Assembly (NCBI GenBank): GCA_965371225.1
Contig: CBDUXP010000005.1
Span: forward strand, 1-64,000
Reading direction: 5' to 3'
Length of the DNA: 64,000 nucleotides
Source of the DNA: CBDUXP01 sp965371225 [NCBI: uncultured bacterium]
GTDB lineage: Bacteria; Abyssobacteria; SURF-5; CBDUXP01
Shown: positions 35,671 to 44,053 of the stretch, piece after piece
Position numbering within the stretch: position 1 is the stretch's first letter
How the letters are laid out: the number at the start of each line of letters is the position of its first letter
Notes under the pieces: generated by a model
The model's input: only the letters and a program-made list of their open reading frames with translations
What the model was told of the DNA's origin: nothing
Database searches by the model: none
Translations under genes and position numbers: made by a program

Positions 35671-37569
35671 CTATGGTCCGGAGGTATCCGCGCGCAGGAA
35701 GCGCCGGATGTCCGCGGCGAGCCCCGCCGAAATGCCCGGTGCAGCGGCCAGGTCGTCGACGGACGCGGCCTTGACCCGTTTCAGGCTGCCGAAGTGCGCG
35801 AGCAACTGCTTGCGGCGTTTGGGGCCTACGCCGGGAATCTCATCCAGCAAGCTGCGCAGGTTCTGCTTCGACCGCAGCTTGCGATGGTGCGTAATCGCGA
35901 AGCGGTGCGCCTCGTCGCGCACGCGCATGAGCAACTGCAGCGGCGCCGCGCCCGCGTGGAAATGCACCGCGTCCTTCCGGCCGGGGCGGAAGATGCGGTC
36001 CGCGTCCTTCTCCCCCACCCGGCCGCCCGCGTTGTACTTGATCCGCTCCTTCGCGATGCCGCACACCTCCGGATGCGTGATCCCGAGGTCGCTGAGCACG
36101 TCCACGGCCACGTTCATGTGCCCCTTGCCGCCGTCGATCATCAACAGGTCGGGCACGGGGCCGTCCTCCTTCAGCATGCGACGGAAGCGCCGGGTGAGCG
36201 CCTCGGCCATCATGAGGTAGTCGTTCGGCGATTCAGGCGCGCGGATGTTGTAGTGCCGGTAGTCCGCCTTCTTCGGCTGCCCGCCCTCGAACACCACCAT
36301 GGACGCGACCGGCTGCCGCCCCTGGATATTCGAAATGTCGAAGCACTCGATGCGATACGGCAGCCGGTTCAAGCGCAACCGCTGCTGCACCCGCTCGAGC
36401 ACGTCCGCCTCGGCGAGCCGCGCCGTCTGGCGCTCCTGCAGCGCCGTCTCCGCATTGCGCGCGGCCAGGTCCAGTAAGCGGCGTTTCGTCCCCCGCTCCG
36501 GCACCAGCAAGTCCACCTTGCTGCCGCGCCGGCCGCGCAGGTACTGGGCGAAGGCGTCGGCATCCTCCGGCAGGAACGGGAGCAGCACCTCGCGGGGCAC
36601 GTAACGCGGCGGCGCATAGAACTGGTGCAGGAGCGAGAGGAACACATCGCGTTCCGGCTGCACCAGGCCGTCGAAGCTGTACGTTTCCCGCGTGAGCAAG
36701 CGCCCGCCGCGAATGAGCCACGCGGTGACCTCCAGGTCGCCCACGGCTGCGGCGACGCCGAAGAAGTCCTGGTCCCCGCCGAAATGCGTTTCCACTTTCT
36801 GCTGGGCGACGGTCTGCTCCACCGCAGCGAGTTGGTCCCGATACTTGGCGGCCTTCTCGAACGCCAGCCCGTCGGACGCCGCCGCCATCTTCCGGCGCAG
36901 ATGATCCGCCAGCTCCGTATTGCGCCCCTTCAGCATGAGCGCCACGTCCTGCGTGTGCTCCCCGTACCCGTCGGCGGATTCGTAGTCCACGCAGGGGGCC
37001 ATGCACCGGTGCAGTTGGTAGTACAGGCATGGGCGCGTCCGGTGGCGGAACACCTCATCGCTGCACTCGCGCAACAGGAAGTGGGCGTTGATGAGGTTGA
37101 GCGTTTGCCGCGCGGCCGCCGCGGACGCGTACGGGCCGAAGTACTGGCCGCCGTCTTTGCGGATGCGCCGCGTGGCCACCAGGCGGGGGAACGCGTGGGT
37201 CGTCAGCTTCAGGCTGAGGTAACTCTTATCGTCCTTCAGGCGGATGTTGTACCTCGGCTTGTGATCCTTGATGACGGAGTTTTCCAGAATGAACGCTTCC
37301 GCCTCGGTGTCCGTCACGAACGTCTCCACGTCGTGAATCTTCGGAACCAGGTAATCGAGCCACATCCGGTCGTCGCCGCTGCCGGGCCGGAAGTAATTCA
37401 GCACCCGCGCGCGCAACGCCTTCGCCTTGCCCACGTAGATGACCCGGCCCCGGCCGTCCTTGAACAGGTACACCCCCGGCTGCCGGGGTAGCCGCCGCGC
37501 CTTCGCTTCTACGCGGGCGCGGATGTCCGGCTCCCCCGGGTCGTCGGGCGGGCGTGACGTGCGTCGCAT
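35671..37569 (-). CDS. uvrC: excinuclease ABC subunit C
   Basis: A 632-residue UvrC, a normal length. An N-terminal GIY-YIG nuclease domain (GVYLF at 32-36, VIYVGKAKALRARV at 43-56) makes the 3' incision, and a UVR motif (about 205-240, LAFEKAAKYRDQL) binds UvrB. A cysteine-containing stretch, the RNase H-like endonuclease (RIECFDISNIQG, LLMIDGGKGHMN) for the 5' incision, and tandem helix-hairpin-helix motifs at the end (DEIPGVGPKRRKQLLAHFGS) follow. The start is the ATG at 37569; the long frame upstream is a shadow. TAGACT seven bases before the ATG and no Shine-Dalgarno sequence suggest a leaderless transcript. It is divergent from the hydrolase gene. Confidence 0.97.
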   Translation of the reverse strand: MRRTSRPPDDPGEPDIRARVEAKARRLPRQPGVYLFKDGRGRVIYVGKAKALRARVLNYFRPGSGDDRMWLDYLVPKIHDVETFVTDTEAEAFILENSVIKDHKPRYNIRLKDDKSYLSLKLTTHAFPRLVATRRIRKDGGQYFGPYASAAAARQTLNLINAHFLLRECSDEVFRHRTRPCLYYQLHRCMAPCVDYESADGYGEHTQDVALMLKGRNTELADHLRRKMAAASDGLAFEKAAKYRDQLAAVEQTVAQQKVETHFGGDQDFFGVAAAVGDLEVTAWLIRGGRLLTRETYSFDGLVQPERDVFLSLLHQFYAPPRYVPREVLLPFLPEDADAFAQYLRGRRGSKVDLLVPERGTKRRLLDLAARNAETALQERQTARLAEADVLERVQQRLRLNRLPYRIECFDISNIQGRQPVASMVVFEGGQPKKADYRHYNIRAPESPNDYLMMAEALTRRFRRMLKEDGPVPDLLMIDGGKGHMNVAVDVLSDLGITHPEVCGIAKERIKYNAGGRVGEKDADRIFRPGRKDAVHFHAGAAPLQLLMRVRDEAHRFAITHHRKLRSKQNLRSLLDEIPGVGPKRRKQLLAHFGSLKRVKAASVDDLAAAPGISAGLAADIRRFLRADTSGP

Positions 37570-37576
37570 GGAACTC

Positions 37577-37582
37577 AGTCTA
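37577..37582 (-). promoter_or_regulatory. -10 box of a probable leaderless uvrC promoter
   Basis: Read on the minus strand, TAGACT is followed by seven bases and the ATG of uvrC. The -35 region is poor (TGGAGT at a 17-base distance). Confidence 0.4.
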
Positions 37583-37638
37583 GACCTTGCCCGGGTGCCA
37601 CTCCACCGGGCCCTGCGTACAGGGCCCCCCCGCTGCGC

Positions 37639-37644
37639 TATACT
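37639..37644 (+). promoter_or_regulatory. TATACT -10 box for the SGNH-like hydrolase gene
   Basis: TATACT lies about 51 bases before the ATG at 37696, in a 126-base gap shared with the divergent uvrC promoter. No -35 resembling TTGACA is at a suitable distance. Confidence 0.45.
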
Positions 37645-37695
37645 CCAAGAACTTGGCTCGCGGTCAGGGACGGGGAGCCGTGTCTGGGGCCGGTC

Positions 37696-38430
37696 ATGGC
37701 AAATGTGGCTGCCGCGCGGCTGCGGGGGAAGGCGGCGTCGGCGCGCCAACTGCTCATCGTCGATGTCGTGCTGGTGCTCGCCGTCGCGGGCCACGGTTAT
37801 CGTCCCCACCTCCCCCGCTGGATTAAACCCGAACAGTACGGCCTCTGGCCGCGGGTCGCGGAGACGGGCGCGCTCCGGGCGCAGCGGATCCGGCTCGCGC
37901 GCCGGACCGCCGCCACAGCACCTCACGACACGCTGCTGGTCGGCGATTCCGTCATCAAGACGTGTCCGTGGCCCGCGGACCGCCTGGGGCACCCGGCCTA
38001 TACGACGGAGGCACTGTTGGAGGCGTTGCGCCGCTTCCTCCCGGGCCGGACCTACGGGTGCATCGTGCTGTGGACCGGCACGTGGGAGATGATGCGCGGG
38101 ATGCCCGTGGAAGCGTACGTGGAGCACGCCACCGCGATGTTCACGCTCGCGCAAGCGCACGCGAACCGGGTGGTGCTCATTGCCCCCATGCCGGCGGCCA
38201 CCCCCCACACTGCGTCGGCCGAGCAGCGGGCGAACGTGGCCGCCGTCGCGTCCGCCGTCACGCAACTGCGCGCCCGGCTTCCCGACGGCGTGCTGGTGGA
38301 CATGACCGACTTCCGCGCGGCCGCCGAACGCCCCGGCCGCCCCGACGAGCTGTTCTTGGACAATCTGCACATCAACAGCACGGGCTACGAACTGCTCGCG
38401 GCCGACTTCCTGCACCTGGACTTTTCCTGA
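37696..38430 (+). CDS. SGNH/GDSL-like hydrolase with an N-terminal anchor
   Basis: A 244-residue protein: a basic N-terminus, one membrane helix (about 17-34), then an SGNH-type domain. The GDS nucleophile block is present (LLVGDSVIKT) and so is the C-terminal Asp-x-x-His block (LDNLHINSTGYELLA). The block-III position that normally carries Gly-x-Asn-Asp reads TGTWEMM, so the oxyanion-hole asparagine appears to be missing. SGNH proteins deacylate esters or act on O-acetyl groups of polysaccharide. The ATG at 37696 lacks a good Shine-Dalgarno sequence. It is monocistronic and divergent from uvrC; its cell-surface substrate is unknown. Confidence 0.78.
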   Translation: MANVAAARLRGKAASARQLLIVDVVLVLAVAGHGYRPHLPRWIKPEQYGLWPRVAETGALRAQRIRLARRTAATAPHDTLLVGDSVIKTCPWPADRLGHPAYTTEALLEALRRFLPGRTYGCIVLWTGTWEMMRGMPVEAYVEHATAMFTLAQAHANRVVLIAPMPAATPHTASAEQRANVAAVASAVTQLRARLPDGVLVDMTDFRAAAERPGRPDELFLDNLHINSTGYELLAADFLHLDFS

Positions 38431-38732
38431 ACTGAGCGCGGCCCGCGCGGCGCGCGTGATTCTGCGGAGAGGTGCGTGGGATATAGTGGCGCGCGGGTGG
38501 TCGACGGTGCCTGTGGCCGTGGGGGAGCCGCTCTGGTGCTGCCTCATGCGGTGGGATGCCACGCGTCACCGTCGCCGCGGGGAGTCTATGGTCATATCCG
38601 TGACGTGGCCGCCGTGCGGGGCGCGCGGCAGGGGGTCCACCAGCACGGCCGGGCGCCGGGTTCCGTGCGCGCGGTGTGCTACCGCGCGCGCGGCGCCGCT
38701 GCTTCCCGAAGCCCCGCTGGGGGTCCACGGCA
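38431..38732. other. gene-free stretch with a TATAGT box
   Basis: About 300 bases between two plus-strand genes. A TATAGT -10-like box is at 38482-38487. Two open frames of about 90-110 codons cross it but have the Arg/His/Gly-rich composition of shadows, so I do not call them genes. No hairpin stands out. Confidence 0.35.
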
Positions 38733-40658
38733 ATGGGTGAGTCGCCAGCAGCGCGCCGGGAGCCGGTCCAGGGCGAACGGCGGCAGCTTGTTGGGGCTGC
38801 ACGCCAGGTAGCCGAAGGCGGATTCCGCCCCAACACGCCCTTTGCCGGATTCCTGGTGGTGGTCCTGGCATTGGTGAGCCTCCACGCGGCCGGGTTCGCC
38901 GGGCTGGCCGTTCGGATGGTAGCCGACAAGGAACATGGCCAGGCCGGTGCGCTCGTTATCCTCGCGGCCGTGTTGGGCGGGGTTGGGTTCACCGGCGCGT
39001 ACTTCGCGCTCCGCAACCGGCTCGGCTGTCTGGTGGCGTTTGCGATGCCCGTGTGCTTGCTGGGCATCGTGGCTGCCTTCGAGGCAATGCGGCGATCGCG
39101 CGCCGGCGGCGAGGCGGGTCTTGCTGCCGTGCCCGCGGTCACGGCGCTCGCCTGCGGGCTGCCGGTCCTGTGGGTATTAGTGGCCGGTTTCCGCTACCGC
39201 ATCGCCTTCCCGAAAGCCGCGGCGCGCACGCCACAGCATTCTGCGGCGCCCCCGCTTGCCGGCGACATGGCCGCGGCCGGGCGTGCGCCGAGACGACTGC
39301 ATTTTCCCGATGCGCCCCGGAAGCTGCGCAAGCCATGGGCGGCCGGGCGGATTACGAATACCTTGCCCGAAATGGTCGTGTTGGCGTGGGTCTTTGGCGG
39401 TATCTTCCTCATCCCCACCCTCACCCTGGGCGGCATGATCGGCTCAATTTTCTACGACCAGATCTGGAAGGGGGTGCCCCAGGAAGGGGGCACCCCCACC
39501 GAGGGCTTGATCGCCTTTCTCATCTTGTTGCTAACCATGCTGGGGTGCTCGGCTATGACGCTCTTGCTACTACTGGGCGCTCGCCGCGCCACCCGGCGCC
39601 ACCGGGAGTTTGGCGCCTCGACGTTCGAGATGGCGTTCGTGCCCGGCGTGATCGGGGGCCAGCTCGGCGGGATCATCCATACGCCCGTCAACATTCGGCC
39701 GGCCGGCGGCTTCCGCGTCACGCTGCAGTGCATCAACCACGTTTTGGGCGACGAGGCGCAGGTGATGGCGGAAAGGGTGCAATGGAAAGCCGAAACCCTG
39801 GTGTCAGCGGAACTGCTCCCCGGCGACACCAGCCGCTCGGCCATCCCCGTGGTGTTCGACATTCCGGCCGACTGCCCGGAGACCCTCATCAGGCAGGGTC
39901 AGAGGAAAAGGTACTTCTGGCGGCTGGAGGTGACCGCGCAGGGGGGCGGCGTGGACTTTGCCAGCCGCTTCCACGTCCCCGTGTACGCCCTGGACGCCGC
40001 GCGGATGCCGCCGGCAGGTTCCCGGGCGCTTGTCTTTCCGTTGCGCCCGGCCCCCTCCGAGTCCACGGGACCGGCCGCGCTTCCGTCTCGCGGAGCGGGC
40101 CGCCGCACCACCGGCGTGCAAGCCGCGCAGCCGCCGGCCTCGAAAATTCGCATGACCCCGCTTCCCGACGGCGGCGTGGAGTTTCTGTACCCCGCGAGGC
40201 GCTTTCTAGGCACCGCCGTCGCCGTAAGCATCATGGCCCTGGTGCTTGTGGGGATAACTCTGCTGCTGGCCCTGTACGCCATAGCTGCAGCACGCCCCGA
40301 AATCATGATTATTGGCGTGATCCTGGGCGCCGTCGCATTGAGCGCGAGCGCGGCGGCAGTGCGCGACCTGTTCAGCGTGACCCGGGTGCGCGTCGTCGGT
40401 AGCCAGCTCACCGTTCGATTCCGCGTCCTGGGCCTAAGCTCTACGCGCACCATTCCGCTGGCGGACATCGCCGCGGTGCGGACGCACCTGGTAGGGAGGA
40501 GTTCGAAGGGTTCGTCGGCGGATTGCTATGCGGTCCGCATCGTGACGAATGCGGGAAAACAACGGGTCGTGGGTGGATACTTGCGGAACAGGCAAGAAGC
40601 CGAGTGGATTGCCGACGAGATGAACCGGGCCCGCACCGCACTCGCCTCGCCGGGGTAA
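38733..40658 (+). CDS. large polytopic membrane protein with C-terminal PH-like segment
   Basis: A 641-residue protein of unknown family. About four N-terminal helices (roughly 35-160) precede a cytoplasmic linker, two more helices (about 215-285), a 150-residue soluble beta-rich part (about 300-430, with PVNIRPAGGFRVTLQC and WRLEVTAQGGGVDF) and two helices near 490-545. The C-terminal stretch (about 545-630) has a strand pattern like bacterial PH domains: VRVVGSQLTVRFRVLG then IPLADIAAVRTHL and a terminal helix EAEWIADEMNRA. The start is the ATG at 38733 with GGGGG upstream. Nothing nearby indicates function; it is followed after 96 bases by the TPR lipoprotein. Confidence 0.75.
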   Translation: MGESPAARREPVQGERRQLVGAARQVAEGGFRPNTPFAGFLVVVLALVSLHAAGFAGLAVRMVADKEHGQAGALVILAAVLGGVGFTGAYFALRNRLGCLVAFAMPVCLLGIVAAFEAMRRSRAGGEAGLAAVPAVTALACGLPVLWVLVAGFRYRIAFPKAAARTPQHSAAPPLAGDMAAAGRAPRRLHFPDAPRKLRKPWAAGRITNTLPEMVVLAWVFGGIFLIPTLTLGGMIGSIFYDQIWKGVPQEGGTPTEGLIAFLILLLTMLGCSAMTLLLLLGARRATRRHREFGASTFEMAFVPGVIGGQLGGIIHTPVNIRPAGGFRVTLQCINHVLGDEAQVMAERVQWKAETLVSAELLPGDTSRSAIPVVFDIPADCPETLIRQGQRKRYFWRLEVTAQGGGVDFASRFHVPVYALDAARMPPAGSRALVFPLRPAPSESTGPAALPSRGAGRRTTGVQAAQPPASKIRMTPLPDGGVEFLYPARRFLGTAVAVSIMALVLVGITLLLALYAIAAARPEIMIIGVILGAVALSASAAAVRDLFSVTRVRVVGSQLTVRFRVLGLSSTRTIPLADIAAVRTHLVGRSSKGSSADCYAVRIVTNAGKQRVVGGYLRNRQEAEWIADEMNRARTALASPG

Positions 40659-40754
40659 TCGGTCCGGCGCGGGCCGCCGGGACACGGGCCTACGCGGACG
40701 CGCCCGCTTGTGGCACAATGGGGACTGCCATCCCGCCGAGGAAGGAGCCCCTGC

Positions 40755-41357
40755 ATGCGCGTCTTGCGCCTATCCCTACTCGCCTGTCTGTGCGGCCTGG
40801 TCGCCGCGTGCGCCAGCATGCCGGACTATCGCGCGCGGCCGCCGGCGCACCGCCCAGGCCCGCCCCCCCATGCGGCCCCGCCGGCCCAGGCCAACCGCGC
40901 GATGAACGCGGACCAGCATTACCGGAAAGCCGAGCGGTTCGCGGCGCAGGGCAAGTGGGCTGCCGCCGAGGCCCAGTATCGGGCCGCGTTGAAGAAGGAC
41001 CCGGGCCACTATCGCGCCAACGCCGGCCTGGCCCATACCCTGCATGAACTCGGGCATTTCGTAGAGGCCATTCACATCTTGAACGAAGTGCTCGACCACG
41101 ATCCCGATTACGCCGACGCTCACTACTGGCTCGCGGAGGCGCTCTACGCGACCGGCGAGTTCGTGGTCGCGTGGGAACACATCCACGACTACGAGTCGCT
41201 GGGCAAGCGCGCGCCCTCAAAATTCAAGCAGAAGCTGAACGCCAAGCACCCGGAGCCGGGCAAGCGAGGCCGGAAGGGGGCGGGCCCGCCCCAGGGCCGC
41301 GGCGGCGGCCAGAACAAGGGCAAGGGCAAGAACAGAGAATCCCGCTGGCCCTGGTAA
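40755..41357 (+). CDS. TPR-containing lipoprotein
   Basis: A 200-residue protein. A lipoprotein signal peptide (about 1-19, lipobox VAAC) is followed by a Pro/His-rich linker, three TPR motifs (about 50-150: ADQHYRKAERFAAQGKWAAA, then two more) and a Lys/Gly-rich C-terminal tail. TPRs mediate protein contacts, so it likely scaffolds an envelope complex, but no partner is recognisable. AAGGAG is well placed ahead of the ATG at 40755. A CACAAT box (40714-40719) about 35 bases upstream is a possible -10. The basic tail, with repeated Lys-Gly, may bind an anionic surface. Confidence 0.85.
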   Translation: MRVLRLSLLACLCGLVAACASMPDYRARPPAHRPGPPPHAAPPAQANRAMNADQHYRKAERFAAQGKWAAAEAQYRAALKKDPGHYRANAGLAHTLHELGHFVEAIHILNEVLDHDPDYADAHYWLAEALYATGEFVVAWEHIHDYESLGKRAPSKFKQKLNAKHPEPGKRGRKGAGPPQGRGGGQNKGKGKNRESRWPW

Positions 41358-41495
41358 GGGAAGCCGGTTGCGCGTAGCGCAGAGGCGGATGCCGGGACGG
41401 GCGGCTACAAGAATCGCCCCGCGAAGAACGATGCCGCTACGGGTCGGGTCCGGTGCTCGCGCGCGGCAGCGGACAGCACGTGCGTCGCAACCCGT

Positions 41496-43262
41496 TCAGC
41501 GCTGAAGGTATCCGGCGTCCCGCAGGTGCCGGCGTCGGCGCGCGACCGATGCCGCGTCCAGCGTGCCGTCCCGCGCCGGCCGTCCATAGGACGCGATGGC
41601 CGGCACCAGCGCAAGCGCCGGACGCAGGCTGACCCAGGCCCGCCCATCCACATCCGCCGCCGGCGGCAGGCCGAGCCACCAGGCTACCGTCGGCCACACG
41701 TCCTCGGCGCGCGGGCGGGCGATCCGCGTCGCCGGCTCGATGCCCGCACCGAACGCCAGCATGATCCCACCGTCCTCCTCCCGCGGCAGACCTAACAGCG
41801 GCGCATCGAGGCGCCGGCCGCCCCGGTCGCCCACCACCAGCAGCAGGTCTTCCGGGCCGAGGGAAGCAGCCACCTCCCCGATGAGCGCGTCCAAGAACCG
41901 CCGGTGCGCATCCAACTGCTCGGGCGCCGGTTCACCCTGGTGCGCGCGCGCCAGCAGGTCCAGGCCGGGGAGATACGCCATGGTCAGGCTCGGCCGCGGC
42001 GACCGGTGCAGGGTGGCGCGCAACGCCTCGCCCACCCGCGCGTCGGTCTCCAGGGGGGACGCGTCTCCCCCGCCGCCCTGCATGAGCGCCTGCATGTCCA
42101 CGATGCCGGCTTCCCCGCGGCCGGGCCACGCGCCCCACCAGCCGATGACCCCCGCCTCGCCCGCCGCCTGACGCACCACCTCCCACGCGCACCAGCGCCG
42201 CACGCTGTGGCGGGACACGGGCACCAGGTCGCTCAGCCCTGCCGCGTGCAGCACCTGTGTATAAAGGTATTGCAACGCCGCGTGTTCCCCGGCGACCGCG
42301 AGCGGCCGGCGCGCGCGGAGGAGCCTCGGGTCTTCGAGCGACCGCACGCCGTGGTGCGGCGGGGTGACCCCGGTGGCGACCGTGATCCAGAACGCGGCGG
42401 GGCCGTGGCCCGAGGTGGAGTACAGCCGCCCCCGCCCCCCGGTGCGCTCCAGCGTGTCCCAGTTCTGAAGCGAGCCTTCGTCGATGCCCGCGCGCACGTC
42501 CGCCCATCCGAGTCCGTCGATCCCCAGCAGAATGACGTGGCAGTCGCGGCTGAGGCTCAACGTTTCGGCAACGCGGGCATCCGTCGCGGGCACGCCGGCG
42601 ACATGCTGCCGGTTCAGGTCAAGCGCGAGCACCAACCCCAACGTGGCGAGAATCGCGCCGCGCCACACCGCACTGCGACGGCGATCGCGCGGCGCCAGTG
42701 GCGGCTCGATCCCGTGCGTCAGCCATAGCGCCACCACCACGTGCACCGCATGACCGATCCAGACTCCGCCCCCCACGAGCAGGGCCAGGAGAATCCACTC
42801 CCCCATCGACGCGGTGATGACGCCGCGCGGGCGCGCGACCGCGTGCCCCCAGACGAGCACGCTGACGGCCACCGTCCCGGCCGCCGCGACCATGCCGGCC
42901 AGCACCGCCGCGGCGTAGCGCCGATGCCTGAGCTGGCCGCGCAGCAGCATCCACACGAGCAGCAGCATGGCGCCCGCCAGCCCGACGAGTGTCGCCAGCA
43001 CCGCGTGCGCCCCGCACAACACGAGCCACAGGACGAGCAACTGCCCGGGCGCGCGCCACACGTGCCGGTCGAGCAGGGCCGTGGCCAGGAGCGCAAGCGT
43101 TCCCGCGCAGAGGCCCATCAGGACGCCCACGCGGACCGCCACCCCCACGAGGCTCACCACGAGCCGCCCCCAGAGTCCGAAGAAGCTCACGTCGTCGATA
43201 CGCTGGGGGAGCGCGGAGTATTGCGCCGCGCGCATCTGGCGAAACAGTTCGCGCCGGTTCAT
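41496..43262 (-). CDS. membrane-anchored type I phosphodiesterase/alkaline phosphatase-like protein
   Basis: A 588-residue protein with about five N-terminal membrane helices (roughly 30-220) and a C-terminal alkaline-phosphatase-superfamily domain. The metal-binding start VILLGIDGLGWADV, the ATGVTPPHHGVRSLED segment and the distal GDRGGRR and LPREEDGG elements match type I phosphodiesterase/nucleotide pyrophosphatase relatives. In classical family members a Thr/Ser nucleophile sits in this region; here STSGHGPAAFW follows, so activity is plausible but the nucleophile is not proved. It probably removes phosphate from lipids or nucleotides outside the membrane. It is three bases from the polyprenol-kinase-like gene, indicating an operon. 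Confidence 0.8.
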   Translation of the reverse strand: MNRRELFRQMRAAQYSALPQRIDDVSFFGLWGRLVVSLVGVAVRVGVLMGLCAGTLALLATALLDRHVWRAPGQLLVLWLVLCGAHAVLATLVGLAGAMLLLVWMLLRGQLRHRRYAAAVLAGMVAAAGTVAVSVLVWGHAVARPRGVITASMGEWILLALLVGGGVWIGHAVHVVVALWLTHGIEPPLAPRDRRRSAVWRGAILATLGLVLALDLNRQHVAGVPATDARVAETLSLSRDCHVILLGIDGLGWADVRAGIDEGSLQNWDTLERTGGRGRLYSTSGHGPAAFWITVATGVTPPHHGVRSLEDPRLLRARRPLAVAGEHAALQYLYTQVLHAAGLSDLVPVSRHSVRRWCAWEVVRQAAGEAGVIGWWGAWPGRGEAGIVDMQALMQGGGGDASPLETDARVGEALRATLHRSPRPSLTMAYLPGLDLLARAHQGEPAPEQLDAHRRFLDALIGEVAASLGPEDLLLVVGDRGGRRLDAPLLGLPREEDGGIMLAFGAGIEPATRIARPRAEDVWPTVAWWLGLPPAADVDGRAWVSLRPALALVPAIASYGRPARDGTLDAASVARRRRHLRDAGYLQR

Positions 43263-43265
43263 CGC

Positions 43266-43967
43266 CTACACCATAAACGACGCGAGTAACAACGTGCCGG
43301 TCGCCAGGGGCACGGTCACGTTGTCGTCTACGTGAGGCACGGGCAACGATTCCACGACGGCCGCCACCAGGCCGACGGCGGCCACGCGCGCGGCGAGGGC
43401 GCCCCCGCCCACCGCCAGACACGCGCCGGACACCGCACTATCACGCCACCAGGGCGGCGACGCCGCCGGGTTTCCCCGCACGAACAGGAAGAGGAACACC
43501 GCCGTCGCGGCGCCACAGGCGAAGAATGCCGCGGACCCACCCACACTCTTCCGCGGATTCCATGCCCACCGTCGCAGGGGGACGCGCTCTCCCACCACCG
43601 CGGCGGCGCCGTCGCCCACCGCCAGGAAACCCCAACTCGCCGCAGCGATGGGCGCGGGGAACAGCAACACCGCCGCCAACACCGTCACGGGATACCAGAA
43701 GATGCCGCTGCGGACCGTGGTGTACCGCGCGCCCTCCTGCTCGCGCGCCGCATCTCTATAAAGGAGGGCTGCCAGCCAGGCGATGCGCGGCAGCACTAGC
43801 GCATTGAACAGCACGGCCGCCAGCGCCAGCGTCACGACGCCGGGGAAGGGCAACCAGCGCAGGAGCAGCGCCGGGGCGACGAAGGCGATGTGGACCGGCT
43901 TGCGCCAACTGCCCGCGGACGGCGCCCGGTCCGACGGCGTCACGTCGTCCGCTGCCTCGTGCCCCAT
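43266..43967 (-). CDS. phosphatidate cytidylyltransferase/dolichol-kinase-like membrane protein
   Basis: A 233-residue integral membrane protein with about six helices. The C-terminal half carries GDGAAAVVGERVPLRRW and then NPRKSVGGSAAFF, matching the CTP-dependent polyprenol/phytol kinase (SEC59-like) pattern, in which these acidic and Lys/Ser residues bind CTP and metal. It should phosphorylate a lipid alcohol at the membrane. The frame is open for 74 more codons upstream, but the ATG at 43967 has GGAAGG just before it and gives the family length. It is upstream of the membrane phosphodiesterase, so the pair may act in isoprenoid-lipid or phospholipid metabolism. Confidence 0.78.
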   Translation of the reverse strand: MGHEAADDVTPSDRAPSAGSWRKPVHIAFVAPALLLRWLPFPGVVTLALAAVLFNALVLPRIAWLAALLYRDAAREQEGARYTTVRSGIFWYPVTVLAAVLLFPAPIAAASWGFLAVGDGAAAVVGERVPLRRWAWNPRKSVGGSAAFFACGAATAVFLFLFVRGNPAASPPWWRDSAVSGACLAVGGGALAARVAAVGLVAAVVESLPVPHVDDNVTVPLATGTLLLASFMV

Positions 43968-44053
43968 CTCACCTTCCCCGTCCACCCGTGCGGTCCCGCC
44001 GGCGGAACGCGTCCCCGGCGCGCGGGCAAGCATACGGGGGAAGCGCGGGGGGG

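Noticed and set aside
38456-38811. Two open frames of about 94 and 111 codons
   Set aside because: Their His/Arg/Gly-rich composition and overlap with the next gene indicate shadows; no ribosome-binding site is convincing.
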